This document shows, in pieces, positions 41,895-50,785 of a stretch of DNA of 64,000 bases. The position numbers and the translations under genes are program-made. The notes beneath the pieces are model-generated. The model had not been told where the DNA came from, ran no database searches, and saw only the letters and a program-made list of their open reading frames with translations. Source of the stretch: Runella salmonicolor (lineage in GTDB: Bacteria; Bacteroidota; Bacteroidia; Cytophagales; Spirosomataceae); NCBI RefSeq assembly GCF_024158025.1, contig NZ_JAMZEL010000003.1, forward strand, positions 434,001 to 498,000. Reading direction: 5' to 3'. Position 1 is the first letter of the stretch. Each line of letters opens with the position of its first letter.

Positions 41895-43256
41895 CTACTG
41901 CACCTGTGAGATTACTTTTTGTTCTTTTCGGGTACGGGCCACGGCCAGAACGTGTTTGCCGATTTTAACGCCGCAGCGATTTCCTTCATCACAGCCCGAA
42001 CGGTAGTGAATTCCGCCGTAAAGTCGGCTGATATTAACACTCATTGCGGCATCTCTGAACGATTTAAAGGACAATACCCCGTGTCCATGTTTGAATTCAG
42101 TAGAATCAGTGAAAGCAATGGAATCTCCGTGAACAAAACTCAACACCTCAGCGGCGGCGGCTGAAATAGTACTGTGCCCGCTGGTGTATTCAGGAAAAGG
42201 CGGAGTTTGCAGAAAAGGTTGCCATTTGGGGTCAATATCGGTATTGATAACCGTTTCTGGACGCACTTTTCGGGTGCGGTATTTTTCTTCCCAACAACCA
42301 ATAAACCCGTCAATCAACGCAATGGAAGTGAGGGCGTATCCTTCAACGCTTTTGTCAAAAGAGGCTTTGGTCTTTCTCGAAACCGTTTCATGAATGGCTA
42401 GCCAGTGTCCGCCGGGGGTCATTTTTTTATTGGCAAACATCACGTGCCCTACCACATTCATCACAAATGGATTGTCATCCCAAAACCAAGCAATCCGTTT
42501 TTGTTCATCGGTAAGGTTTTTACCTACTTCATATACCTCACGGGTTTCGCGCCAAAATTCACTGTTTTTATCCTTGGTCCACATGGGCGGGCGAGGGGGC
42601 ATGAATTGGGTGGCGGAGTCGAGGGTTATTGTTCTGATTTTGTGCCATTCAGGCTCACAGGCATCCGCGTAAGCGGGTGGGGTGGGGACCCAAGTGCCAG
42701 GTTCGTTGGTGACTGTAAACCGGATGCCTCGGGTTTGTTTATAACGATCTTTTGAGGAGTACCGCATTACGTGCGCGGCCACGCTGTCGCCGTAGGCCAG
42801 GGAGTTTTCAATGACCTCGCTGGGCACGCCCATGTCCTCGTATTTTTTGTAAAATTCTTTTTCGTATTCGTCAAAAAAACTAGCCGAAAAAGTAAGGTTT
42901 CTGGCTACTTTCAGAAAAGCTCGCGTACTGGCCAACGGAAAGCAATATTCCTTGTCGGCATCTGGAGCGGTCGGGGCGGTAAAGTCTTTGAGTTTTCCAC
43001 CCAATGATTCATAAGCAGGATAGCCAGGAACCATTGCTTCATAGCCCGCAAGGTTGGCGTATACATAAATGCGACTCGCCACCGGGGGCTTGAAAATGTC
43101 GTGAATGATAACTTCTGTAAGCAATTCGACCGATTGATGATAGAGTTCAGGGTCAGCGGCTTTGGCGTTATATTCTTCGGGAGGTAATTTGGGCTTACAG
43201 GCACTCATCAGCAAGTAAACGACTCCCACGCTTACCAGTAAAGACTTTTTCAACAT
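41895..43256 (-). CDS. Vanadium-dependent haloperoxidase/PAP2-family lipoprotein
   Basis: A 453-residue protein related to vanadium chloroperoxidases and PAP2 phosphatases. It begins with a lipoprotein signal: LLMSAC places the lipidated Cys at residue 20. The active-site pattern K-x6-RP...PSGH...SR-x5-H-x3-D appears in variant form as RKVRPETV, PPFPEYTSGHSTISAAAAEVL and NISRLYGGIHYRSGCDEG. The key Arg and His residues are present. It may be a haloperoxidase or an acid phosphatase. Many Bacteroidota members are untested. Confidence 0.85.
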   Translation of the reverse strand: MLKKSLLVSVGVVYLLMSACKPKLPPEEYNAKAADPELYHQSVELLTEVIIHDIFKPPVASRIYVYANLAGYEAMVPGYPAYESLGGKLKDFTAPTAPDADKEYCFPLASTRAFLKVARNLTFSASFFDEYEKEFYKKYEDMGVPSEVIENSLAYGDSVAAHVMRYSSKDRYKQTRGIRFTVTNEPGTWVPTPPAYADACEPEWHKIRTITLDSATQFMPPRPPMWTKDKNSEFWRETREVYEVGKNLTDEQKRIAWFWDDNPFVMNVVGHVMFANKKMTPGGHWLAIHETVSRKTKASFDKSVEGYALTSIALIDGFIGCWEEKYRTRKVRPETVINTDIDPKWQPFLQTPPFPEYTSGHSTISAAAAEVLSFVHGDSIAFTDSTEFKHGHGVLSFKSFRDAAMSVNISRLYGGIHYRSGCDEGNRCGVKIGKHVLAVARTRKEQKVISQVQ

Positions 43257-43308
43257 AGCTTCTGAAAAAAATCAAAATTAAAATTCAAAAAAACATACCT
43301 TCAGGATG

Positions 43309-43316
43309 CAAATTTA
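43309..43316 (-). promoter_or_regulatory. Bacteroidota-type -7 element of the haloperoxidase gene
   Basis: On the minus strand, TAAATTTG matches TAnnTTTG exactly, about 53 nt before the ATG. A good -33 TTTG box at 19-21 nt was not seen. Confidence 0.4.
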
Positions 43317-43391
43317 CGAAACGATACCGTCAATAAATTGATTTTTATCAGTTATTTAGGCCGCCACTATTAGGCGTAGGTCTATATACGA

Positions 43392-43421
43392 AAAAAGCCG
43401 CTATTTGATGAGCGGCTTTTT
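43392..43421. terminator. Intrinsic terminator after the surface-protein gene
   Basis: The 11-bp arms AAAAAGCCGCT (43392-43402) and AGCGGCTTTTT (43411-43421) surround an 8-nt loop. It lies 22 nt past the minus-strand stop at 43443 and works on either strand by symmetry. Confidence 0.85.
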
Positions 43422-43442
43422 AACACACGTATTCCGTTGTCT

Positions 43443-45758
43443 TTATTTTTTTATTTTCTTGGCTGTATACGGAACACACATTACGATGCAGCAGTTAGCA
43501 CTGGCCTCTATAATGATGGGGCAGCATCCCTCCGCTGGGCAAGTGCCTGAACTTGAGGTGTATGTGTATGTTCCGCTTTCTTCCAATAACACCTGGTTTC
43601 CCTGAGCGATAGCCGTGTTAGAGCCAGTTTTGAACCATTGTACGCCCGTAAATTGTCCAGGGATGGTCAGCAGGGCTTTTTCCCCACCGCAAAGTTTGAT
43701 GGGTACGCTAAAACATTGACGGTCTAGGTCATCTTCTGATTCTGATTGATTGAAAGGCGTACTGTCTACATCCTTTTCGTTGGCCTTGCTGATTTCGGCG
43801 GTATTGAACCACACGCCCTGTGCTACCACTTTTACTTTGATGGTCAAGGCTACCGTATCTCCGTTTATACCAATAGCGCCGATGGTCCATTTGGAGGTTA
43901 GGGGATCGTAACTGCCAGCGGTTGTATTGTTAGATAGGCGCTTGGTGGAGCTACTGAGATACTGTACACCCGCGCTGAGGGAGTCGATGACCTCTACACC
44001 CGTGGCAAAACTGGTGTTTTCGTTCCATACTTTGATCGTGTATTGAAGGGTATCGCCGATTTGTACAAGTTTTTTACTGATTGATTTTTTGAGTTTTAAA
44101 TCAATGAGGCTATCGCAATCCTGTACAGTTACGATAATCGGGGTTCTCAATACACTGATTCCACCGCAATTTTGGGTAGTTCCGCGTGCTTCTACGTAGA
44201 ATGTATCGGTGACACTGGCGGTGCCAGCAGGCTTATAACTTAACACTCCCGTGGCTATTGCGGAGCCGCCCGTGGCGTTGGCGTACCAATCGGCAGTTAC
44301 CCCGCTCAATACGTTTACTTTTAATGTTGGAATTGTATCACCTGCACAGGCAAATACATTCGGGCTGATAGCCACTGGGGCAGCGGGGGTACAGTTACAC
44401 GCTGCAGGGGCTAAAATGGTGGTGTCAAACTTACAGATTGAGGTCAGACTGTCCGTGATTTTCAAACTTATCGTTGGAGGAATATTGCTTACGGTATAAG
44501 GACCATTTCCGCTGCCCGTTAGGGTGCCAGCATTGACTTTGATGGTGCCGTTTTTCTGGGTTACGTTAAACGTTACGCTGTAGGATTTCTTGTCGGGTGC
44601 ACAGGCGGGTGCTGTAAATGTAAAACTCGTTTTCAAGCAGGCAGGAGGGCAGGGGAATTCGCCAACAAAAGGGTAATTATGCACTTCACCCCCAGATGCT
44701 TCGTGGGTAAGGTTGCCGCCTACCACCAATCGACCGTCAAAATTACCTCCCGATAAAGTCGCGTTTCCGTTTGGAATAATGGCCGAACCATAAAAAGTAC
44801 CTATAAACGTAACGTTTGTAGCTTGGTGAAAATTAAAGAGTAACCGAAACAAAGAGGGAGAACCTGCCGCTGGCGTAACTGCATTTACCAAGGGCATTTG
44901 AACGTTTGTGTGGGTCGAGCCGCTCACGTTTACCACGACGGAAGCACCAGAGGGGATATTTTTAAACACAAAGTTCTTCCAACTTGACACATTGAAGACT
45001 TGCACCGACGAGCTGTTGTCTCCAATCAATGTATCTCCGCTCAGGGTTCCAGTAGGGGTAAGCGTAGCCCAATAGAGGCTTTTGGTAGAAATATCGATTA
45101 AACAACTGTCGATGTTTAGTCCTATTCCGCCCATCCCAAGACTATCGGTGACGGTGATGGAATTGGGCAAATTGCTCTGATACGTGCCACCCATCGCTAC
45201 GCCTGTTCCGCCCACCCCGAACATATTGGTCGAGCCTGTGATGGTGCCACCAATCAATAAGGCTGGTAAATTGGTGGAGGCTATCACGTAGGTTCCGCCG
45301 CCTGAGGTGCCAATTCCATAATAAGAGTTGTAAGGAATGCTTGGGTTGCCAAGGATTAAATTGCCCTTAATGGCCACACGCCCTTCGATTTCGGCGGGTA
45401 CACCTTGGCCTCCATCTTTTACGTTGAAATTACCACCAACCAATACGTTAAAGACTTGACTGTAGGCTCTGACTTGATTGTTTGGCCAATTGAACGGAAG
45501 GGGGAGATAAGTGGTATTGATAGGGTAGCCGCTTTGGTTGTTGTCTTGAATTAAGTCATTGTTGGCGTCGGGTGCTAATGTTAGCGGAGGGCAGTCGACA
45601 CCAACACATCCGGTCAACTTAGTTCCCAGTCCGCAGTTTTGTGCTTGCGCTCGGGATAGACCTGAACTTAGTAAAAAATAAGCCATCACGAAAGACGATA
45701 ATAGATTTAAAAATGTCCTTACAGTTAAAGCTTTTGGGTTAGATAGTCGGTGTTGCAT
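43443..45758 (-). CDS. Secreted choice-of-anchor A surface protein with DUF11 repeat
   Basis: A 771-residue extracellular protein. After a signal peptide (FVMAYFLLSSGLSRAQAQ) comes a choice-of-anchor A domain, residues about 80-390. It has the typical AYSQVFNVLVGGNFNVKDG and IEGRVAIKGNLIL opening, and GNFDGRLVVGGNLTHEASGGEVHNYPF at its end. A Cys-containing beta domain follows, then an Ig-like segment (YANATGGSAIATGVLSYKP) and a DUF11/CARDB-type domain (LKLKKSISKKLVQIGDTLQY). The Cys-rich end (CPAEGCCPIIIEASANCC) is not a standard type IX sorting domain. It is likely an adhesin or matrix protein. Confidence 0.8.
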   Translation of the reverse strand: MQHRLSNPKALTVRTFLNLLSSFVMAYFLLSSGLSRAQAQNCGLGTKLTGCVGVDCPPLTLAPDANNDLIQDNNQSGYPINTTYLPLPFNWPNNQVRAYSQVFNVLVGGNFNVKDGGQGVPAEIEGRVAIKGNLILGNPSIPYNSYYGIGTSGGGTYVIASTNLPALLIGGTITGSTNMFGVGGTGVAMGGTYQSNLPNSITVTDSLGMGGIGLNIDSCLIDISTKSLYWATLTPTGTLSGDTLIGDNSSSVQVFNVSSWKNFVFKNIPSGASVVVNVSGSTHTNVQMPLVNAVTPAAGSPSLFRLLFNFHQATNVTFIGTFYGSAIIPNGNATLSGGNFDGRLVVGGNLTHEASGGEVHNYPFVGEFPCPPACLKTSFTFTAPACAPDKKSYSVTFNVTQKNGTIKVNAGTLTGSGNGPYTVSNIPPTISLKITDSLTSICKFDTTILAPAACNCTPAAPVAISPNVFACAGDTIPTLKVNVLSGVTADWYANATGGSAIATGVLSYKPAGTASVTDTFYVEARGTTQNCGGISVLRTPIIVTVQDCDSLIDLKLKKSISKKLVQIGDTLQYTIKVWNENTSFATGVEVIDSLSAGVQYLSSSTKRLSNNTTAGSYDPLTSKWTIGAIGINGDTVALTIKVKVVAQGVWFNTAEISKANEKDVDSTPFNQSESEDDLDRQCFSVPIKLCGGEKALLTIPGQFTGVQWFKTGSNTAIAQGNQVLLEESGTYTYTSSSGTCPAEGCCPIIIEASANCCIVMCVPYTAKKIKK

Positions 45759-46230
45759 TGCCTTGGTTGTTTTAATTTCAGCTTCAAACCAAGGCTTCTC
45801 AACAAATGTGCCATTTTTTTAAAATGGGTTAATTTTTTATATACTTTTATCCCTATGTGTTTATTTTATTGAATATTTAGGGCTAAAAATGGTTTTTAAA
45901 GATAAAATGGATATTTACTTTGATTTGAGCTTCTTTGTGGGTGAGAATCGGGAGATACGACAATCAGTATCCCTTGTTGCGCGGGTTTTATGCGCTAGAT
46001 TTTGTAGTTTATTGTTCTAATAAAAAAAAGCATTCGTTACGAATTCGGGCTGTTGCTTAATTTATTCAACCCTTTCATAATCAAAGTTTACGGCAGAGCC
46101 TTCTCTGGAAAATCGTTTAAAAAGTTGTAATTCTAAAAACAAAAACGTATTTTTCACCAAGCTAAAACGAACAACGCAACGTTTTAGATAAACAAAACGT
46201 AATCAATCAATATTAAACCACTTACATCGT
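45759..46230. other. Intergenic region before phoH
   Basis: No gene is seen in 472 bp. A 9-bp inverted repeat GCCTTGGTT/AACCAAGGC (45760-45768 and 45787-45795) lies directly upstream of the surface-protein ATG. Near 46141-46200 there are AAAACG/CGTTTT repeats. No clear TAnnTTTG promoter was found for phoH. Confidence 0.6.
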
Positions 46231-47187
46231 TTGGTAGAAAAAATAATTTCCTTGGAAGATGTGTCACTTGTTGACTTTCTCGGCGTAGAAAACAACCACA
46301 TCAAAGAAGTTGCTGCCGCTTTTCCAATGAGTAAAATCATTTCACGCGGCAACGAAATACGTGTAATGGGCACTCAGCCCGAGATTATCCGCATCAGCGA
46401 TATTCTGGAGTCCCTTCTGCAACATTACCAGAAATACGGCAAAATCACCAACGAAAATGTACGTCATTACCTGACCGCCAACGGAGGTTCCGTGGCGCCG
46501 CCGCACGTATTGGAGGACGAAAAAGACGTGATTTTGTACGGTACCAAAGGAGTGGTAGTGAAGGCCAGAACCGCCAATCAGCGGTTGATGGTGGAAAAAG
46601 CGGCCGAAAGCGATTTACTGTTCGCTATTGGGCCCGCAGGAACGGGTAAAACCTACACCGCAGTAGCTATCGCGGTGCAGGCTTTGAAAGAGAAAAAAGT
46701 AAAAAAAATCATTATTACTCGTCCAGCCGTGGAGGCGGGAGAAAATTTAGGGTTTTTGCCGGGCAATCTGGAAGAGAAAATTGATCCGTACTTGCGCCCT
46801 ATTTATGACGCGCTTGACGATATGATTTTGGGTGAAAAATTGAAGTTTTACCTTGAAAATCGAATTGTCGAAATTGCCCCCCTTGCGTACATGCGCGGGC
46901 GAACCCTAAATAATGCTTTTATCCTGCTCGATGAAGCCCAAAATACGACCCCTTCGCAGATGAAGATGTTTTTGACGCGGATGGGCCCCAGTTCAAAAGT
47001 GATTATCACGGGCGATAAAACCCAGATAGATTTACCGAAAAATCAAAAGTCCGGTTTGAAAGATGCGCTTGAAACCCTGAAAGATGTAAAGGGGATTGCC
47101 TTTGTCGAGCTTGATGGACGTGATGTAGTGCGCCACCGCCTCGTCAAAGACATTTTGGATGCATATGAAAAGAAAGAGAAAGAGTAG
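46231..47187 (+). CDS. PhoH family ATPase
   Basis: PhoH-like P-loop ATPase, probably an RNA-associated helicase or chaperone, 318 residues. Walker A is AIGPAGTGKTYTAVAIA, Walker B is AFILLDEAQNTTPSQMKM, and RPAVEAGENLGFLPG, GDKTQIDLPKNQKSGL and the C-terminal GRDVVRHRLVKDI are all family features. The only sensible start is TTG at 46231 (LVEKIISLEDVSLVDF). No in-frame ATG occurs before residue 33 and a stop lies 42 nt upstream. It overlaps the M43 protease gene by 29 bp. Confidence 0.93.
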   Translation: MVEKIISLEDVSLVDFLGVENNHIKEVAAAFPMSKIISRGNEIRVMGTQPEIIRISDILESLLQHYQKYGKITNENVRHYLTANGGSVAPPHVLEDEKDVILYGTKGVVVKARTANQRLMVEKAAESDLLFAIGPAGTGKTYTAVAIAVQALKEKKVKKIIITRPAVEAGENLGFLPGNLEEKIDPYLRPIYDALDDMILGEKLKFYLENRIVEIAPLAYMRGRTLNNAFILLDEAQNTTPSQMKMFLTRMGPSSKVIITGDKTQIDLPKNQKSGLKDALETLKDVKGIAFVELDGRDVVRHRLVKDILDAYEKKEKE

Positions 47188-48526
47188 TGAGCAGTTGGCA
47201 GTGAGTGGTCGGATAAAAAGACGCCTCACTGCCAACCGTTTTCTTCGTGTTTTTTTACTTCTGAATTTTTTACACCTTGCTTCTTACGCGCAGCGCTGTG
47301 CTGCCGTTCAATATGATTCAGCCATTGCGAAGCGCTACCCTTATTGGCGCCTAAAACGCACAATGCTTGAAGATTCCATTCAATCTTATTTAAAAAATGC
47401 TGCCACCGACCGCAGGGCTCGGCAAGCGGTGCTTTGCGCCCAAGTGCGTATCCCCGTGGTAGTGCATGTGGTCCATAACAATGCCGCCATGACGATTGGT
47501 GGGCGTGAAAATGGCAACATCTCGGATGAGCAAATTTTGGCTCAAATCAGAACCCTAAACGAAGACTACCAACGAAAGTCTGGAACGCGCGGCTTTAATA
47601 CCAACCCCGTGGGAACTAATACGGGGATTGAATTTTATTTGGCCAATGAAGACCCCGACGGGAATCCAACCAACGGAATTACGCGTCATTATTACAGCGC
47701 TAAAAGCACTTTTGATATATTCACTGACGACCAAACGCTCGCTGATATTGTCAGTTGGCCCACCGACCGCTACCTCAATATTTGGGTTAGCCGATTTGGG
47801 AATAATTACCTGGGAATCGGGCAGTTTCCATCGGCCACTGGCGTGAAAGGGCTAGACAGTGCCAATGAGCTATTAGAAAAAACGGATGGGGTTTTTATTG
47901 ACTACAAAGTTTTTGGTTCGGGCGGGGCAGTAACGAGTAAATTGTACAGCCTTGGACGTACCACCACCCACGAAGTGGGGCATTGGCTTGGATTGATTCA
48001 TACATGGGGAGACACCGATTGCGGCGATGATTATTGTGCTGATACTCCCCCCGCTCAGTCGGGCAATCAGTCAACCAACTGCGGGCCGTTGTTTTCTACC
48101 TGTTCGGGTGTTCGTACCCGCAACATGACCGAAAACTACATGGATTATTCGCCTGACTCCTGCATGAATATCTTTACCGTCAACCAGAGTGAACGAATGA
48201 TGGCCGTGATTGAAAAAGCCCCCCGTCGGGCGCGGCTGGTCAAATACTGGTGTTCAAAAGTCCCTTTTGGAGACACGTTTGACGTGAAAGTGTTCCCGAA
48301 CCCTGCCTCCGACCAAGTAAATATTCAAATCAACGTTACTGAATTTACGGATTTTGAGGTTGAATTGTACAGCATAACAGGACAATTGGTAGGCAATCAA
48401 AAATTTACTGATTATCCAAGTTGGTTGGTTACGTTTCCAACGACAAATATTTCTCCTGGGGTTTATATAGTACGGGTTAAGACTGAAAAAGAGACAGTTA
48501 GTAAACGCTTGGTCATTACGCGATGA
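47159..48526 (+). CDS. Secreted M43 (pappalysin-like) zinc metalloprotease with type IX sorting domain
   Basis: A 455-residue extracellular protease. The signal peptide core is FLRVFLLLNFLHLASYAQ, preceded by a long basic segment. The metzincin motif HEVGHWLGLIH begins at residue 271 and the Met-turn is NYMDYSPDSCMN. The last 80 residues are a type-A type IX secretion domain: VFPNPASDQVNIQI, ELYSITGQLV, ISPGVYIVRVKTEKE and the basic end SKRLVITR. The first 20 codons include a palindromic repeat (47194-47236). The start at 47159 overlaps phoH; ATG 47165 is an alternative. Its stop overlaps the comEC start as ATGA. Confidence 0.9.
   Translation: MHMKRKRKSSEQLAVSGRIKRRLTANRFLRVFLLLNFLHLASYAQRCAAVQYDSAIAKRYPYWRLKRTMLEDSIQSYLKNAATDRRARQAVLCAQVRIPVVVHVVHNNAAMTIGGRENGNISDEQILAQIRTLNEDYQRKSGTRGFNTNPVGTNTGIEFYLANEDPDGNPTNGITRHYYSAKSTFDIFTDDQTLADIVSWPTDRYLNIWVSRFGNNYLGIGQFPSATGVKGLDSANELLEKTDGVFIDYKVFGSGGAVTSKLYSLGRTTTHEVGHWLGLIHTWGDTDCGDDYCADTPPAQSGNQSTNCGPLFSTCSGVRTRNMTENYMDYSPDSCMNIFTVNQSERMMAVIEKAPRRARLVKYWCSKVPFGDTFDVKVFPNPASDQVNIQINVTEFTDFEVELYSITGQLVGNQKFTDYPSWLVTFPTTNISPGVYIVRVKTEKETVSKRLVITR
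47194..47236. repeat. Palindromic repeat inside the 5' end of the M43 protease gene
   Basis: The arms GTTGGCAGTGAG (47194-47205) and CTCACTGCCAAC (47225-47236) form a perfect 12-bp inverted repeat with a 19-nt spacer. It starts 7 nt after the phoH stop and is translated as part of the protease's pre-signal segment (QLAVSGRIKRRLTAN). Confidence 0.75.
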
Positions 48527-50586
48527 ATGTTTTGCTGCGTTGTTGTATCGCTTTCTGTTGTGGAATCCTTCTGCACAAGGCGCTTCCCGAACATTGGTTG
48601 CCCGTCATCAACGGGCCAATCATAGGCGGCGTTGCCGTTGCCTTCATTGCCTTTTTTTTCTTGGTTCTTTCTTCGCGTGGCAATCGTTATTGGTCAGGAA
48701 CGTTGATGCTAATACTCTTTGCGGGATTGGGTTGGTTGCGAACGCCGCAGACTGTTTTGGGAAAAGATTGGTCACAACTGACGGCTTACGAAGCCGTGGT
48801 GCTTTCGCCGCCCGAAACCCGCGCCAAAACCTACAAAGTTGAGGTTGAATTACGTCGGTGCAAAGTGGAAAACGGCTGGCATTCAATGCAAGGTAAGGTC
48901 CTGATTTACCTTGATAAAATGGCGGAAAAACCACGCTATGGGCAAGTTTTGTTGGTTAGGGGCCAGCCTCGGCGGGTGGAGCCGCCGCAAAACCCTGCGC
49001 AGTTTGATTACCAAAAATTTCTGGGTCAAAAACAAATTTATCATCAGCACTACCTGAAAGCCACTGATTTTTTATTCACGGGTGACTATCAGGGTGTATG
49101 GTATAAAAGCTGGGCTTTTGCCGTAAGCGAGTGGAGTGATGCAGCATTGCGGCGGCTCGTTGTTCCTGACCGTGAATATGCCGTTGCGAAAGCGATGATT
49201 TTGGGACTTCGTGATGAGATGGACAGCGAACTGATTCAGTCGTATTCGGCGGCTGGGGCCGTGCATGTACTGTCGGTATCGGGTTTTCACATCGCCATTT
49301 TTATTTCGATTTTGACTTTTATGCTCAAACGCTTGGAGAAACGCCGCTACGGGCGATGGCTATCGTTGGGTATTACGCTCGTTACCATGTGGTTTTATGC
49401 GGTGCTCACGGGCCTGTCGGCCCCCGTGATTCGTTCGGCGCTTATGTTTACGATTTTCTTGCTGGCAAGTCCTTTGAAGCGCAAAGAAAATGGCGAAAAT
49501 GCCCTCTTTGGCTCCGCCCTCATTTTGTTAGCCATTGATCCGCTACTTTTGTTTTCCGTGAGTTTTCAGCTTTCATACGCGGCACTGGGGGGGATTATTT
49601 TTCTTCAACCTGTTTTGTATCAGTATTTTACCCCAAAAACATGGTTGGTGGATAAATTATGGGAAATGACCACCGTAGCTATCGCTGCCCAATTCATAAC
49701 CTTTCCAATTGCCGTTTATTATTTTCATCAATTTCCGACGTATTTTTTGTTGGCTAATCCTTTTGTGGCGTTTTTGGCTACCGCTATGTTGCCAGTTGCG
49801 ATGGTAGCGCTGGTACTTTCGTGGGTACCTTACTTATCGGTTCTCCTTGGTTGGGGGCTGACTGGAATTACATGGTTATTGAATGAAATCGTGATTTGGA
49901 CCGATTTGTTGCCCTTTTCTACCCTTGAAGGTTTGTCTTTGTCGGCAGTCGAACTGGGCTTGATGTACGGAATTATGGCCATGTTATTGGCATTGGTGTA
50001 TTACCGTGAAGTTCGTTGGGGAGGATATGCGCTGGCCTTGAGTGCGTTGCTGTGTATATTGCAACTGAAGGAGATGGTCCATTTTAATCAACAAAAGTTT
50101 GTGGTCGTTCATTCCGTTTCCCGTCAATCGGTCATTAGCTTGGTAAATGGGAAGGAGGCTGTGCTGCTCGCTGATTCTGCTTTTTTTCAATCAAACCAAC
50201 AACCATTCAACTTTTACCTCAAGAATTTTTACGACGAACGAAACGTACGCTCCATTCAACAACAACCGTTGGCTTCATCCGTGTACCCATCCCGTTTTGT
50301 TAAAAATTTACCTTTCGGCAAGCTCATCGTTTGGCACGGAAAAAGCCTTTTGCTCGTTGAAAAATCGGTGCAGACCACAATTCCTCCTGTGGTAGATTAC
50401 GTGGTTATTCGAAATACAGCTTTTCGAAAAGTAGAAGACCTTCTTCCCGTTTTTGGTAATCAAAAGCTCATTTTTGATAATTCCAATAAATTTTACGCGT
50501 TGGAAAACCTCCGTAAACAAGCCAAAGAGCTGGGCCTTCCGTGGTATTTTATTCACAATCAAGGTGCATTTTTGGCTTTTTTATAA
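48523..50586 (+). CDS. ComEC/Rec2 family competence protein
   Basis: Inner-membrane DNA uptake channel family, 687 residues. N-terminal helices and a DUF4131-type OB domain (EAVVLSPPETRAKTYKVEVE) are followed by the competence domain with SAAGAVHVLSVSGFHIAIF, LTGLSAPVIRSALM and VSFQLSYAALGGI. The C-terminal 150 residues lack the metal-binding HxHxDH of the metallo-beta-lactamase domain found in longer ComEC proteins. The short form is common in Bacteroidota, as far as I know. The ATG overlaps the protease stop by four bases. Confidence 0.92.
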   Translation: MNVLLRCCIAFCCGILLHKALPEHWLPVINGPIIGGVAVAFIAFFFLVLSSRGNRYWSGTLMLILFAGLGWLRTPQTVLGKDWSQLTAYEAVVLSPPETRAKTYKVEVELRRCKVENGWHSMQGKVLIYLDKMAEKPRYGQVLLVRGQPRRVEPPQNPAQFDYQKFLGQKQIYHQHYLKATDFLFTGDYQGVWYKSWAFAVSEWSDAALRRLVVPDREYAVAKAMILGLRDEMDSELIQSYSAAGAVHVLSVSGFHIAIFISILTFMLKRLEKRRYGRWLSLGITLVTMWFYAVLTGLSAPVIRSALMFTIFLLASPLKRKENGENALFGSALILLAIDPLLLFSVSFQLSYAALGGIIFLQPVLYQYFTPKTWLVDKLWEMTTVAIAAQFITFPIAVYYFHQFPTYFLLANPFVAFLATAMLPVAMVALVLSWVPYLSVLLGWGLTGITWLLNEIVIWTDLLPFSTLEGLSLSAVELGLMYGIMAMLLALVYYREVRWGGYALALSALLCILQLKEMVHFNQQKFVVVHSVSRQSVISLVNGKEAVLLADSAFFQSNQQPFNFYLKNFYDERNVRSIQQQPLASSVYPSRFVKNLPFGKLIVWHGKSLLLVEKSVQTTIPPVVDYVVIRNTAFRKVEDLLPVFGNQKLIFDNSNKFYALENLRKQAKELGLPWYFIHNQGAFLAFL

Positions 50587-50623
50587 GATATAATTAAATA
50601 TTTCAAAGAATATTTCAGGTCAA

Positions 50624-50656
50624 TTTGTATTTATAAAAACAGTTGCTTTACATTTG
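50624..50656 (+). promoter_or_regulatory. Bacteroidota-type promoter of the TonB receptor gene
   Basis: TTTG at 50624-50627 and TACATTTG at 50649-50656 fit the -33 and -7 consensus with 21 nt between them. The predicted start is near 50663, leaving a leader of about 120 nt before the ATG. Confidence 0.6.
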
Positions 50657-50785
50657 CATACTAAATCAATAGATATAAAGTGTTAATACTTCCTGTACTC
50701 TATCCAGTATGAGTATTAAGCTTTAACTAACCATTTGAATAATTGTATTTTTTAAAAAACTACTAAATCTATATTATTACTCTTT

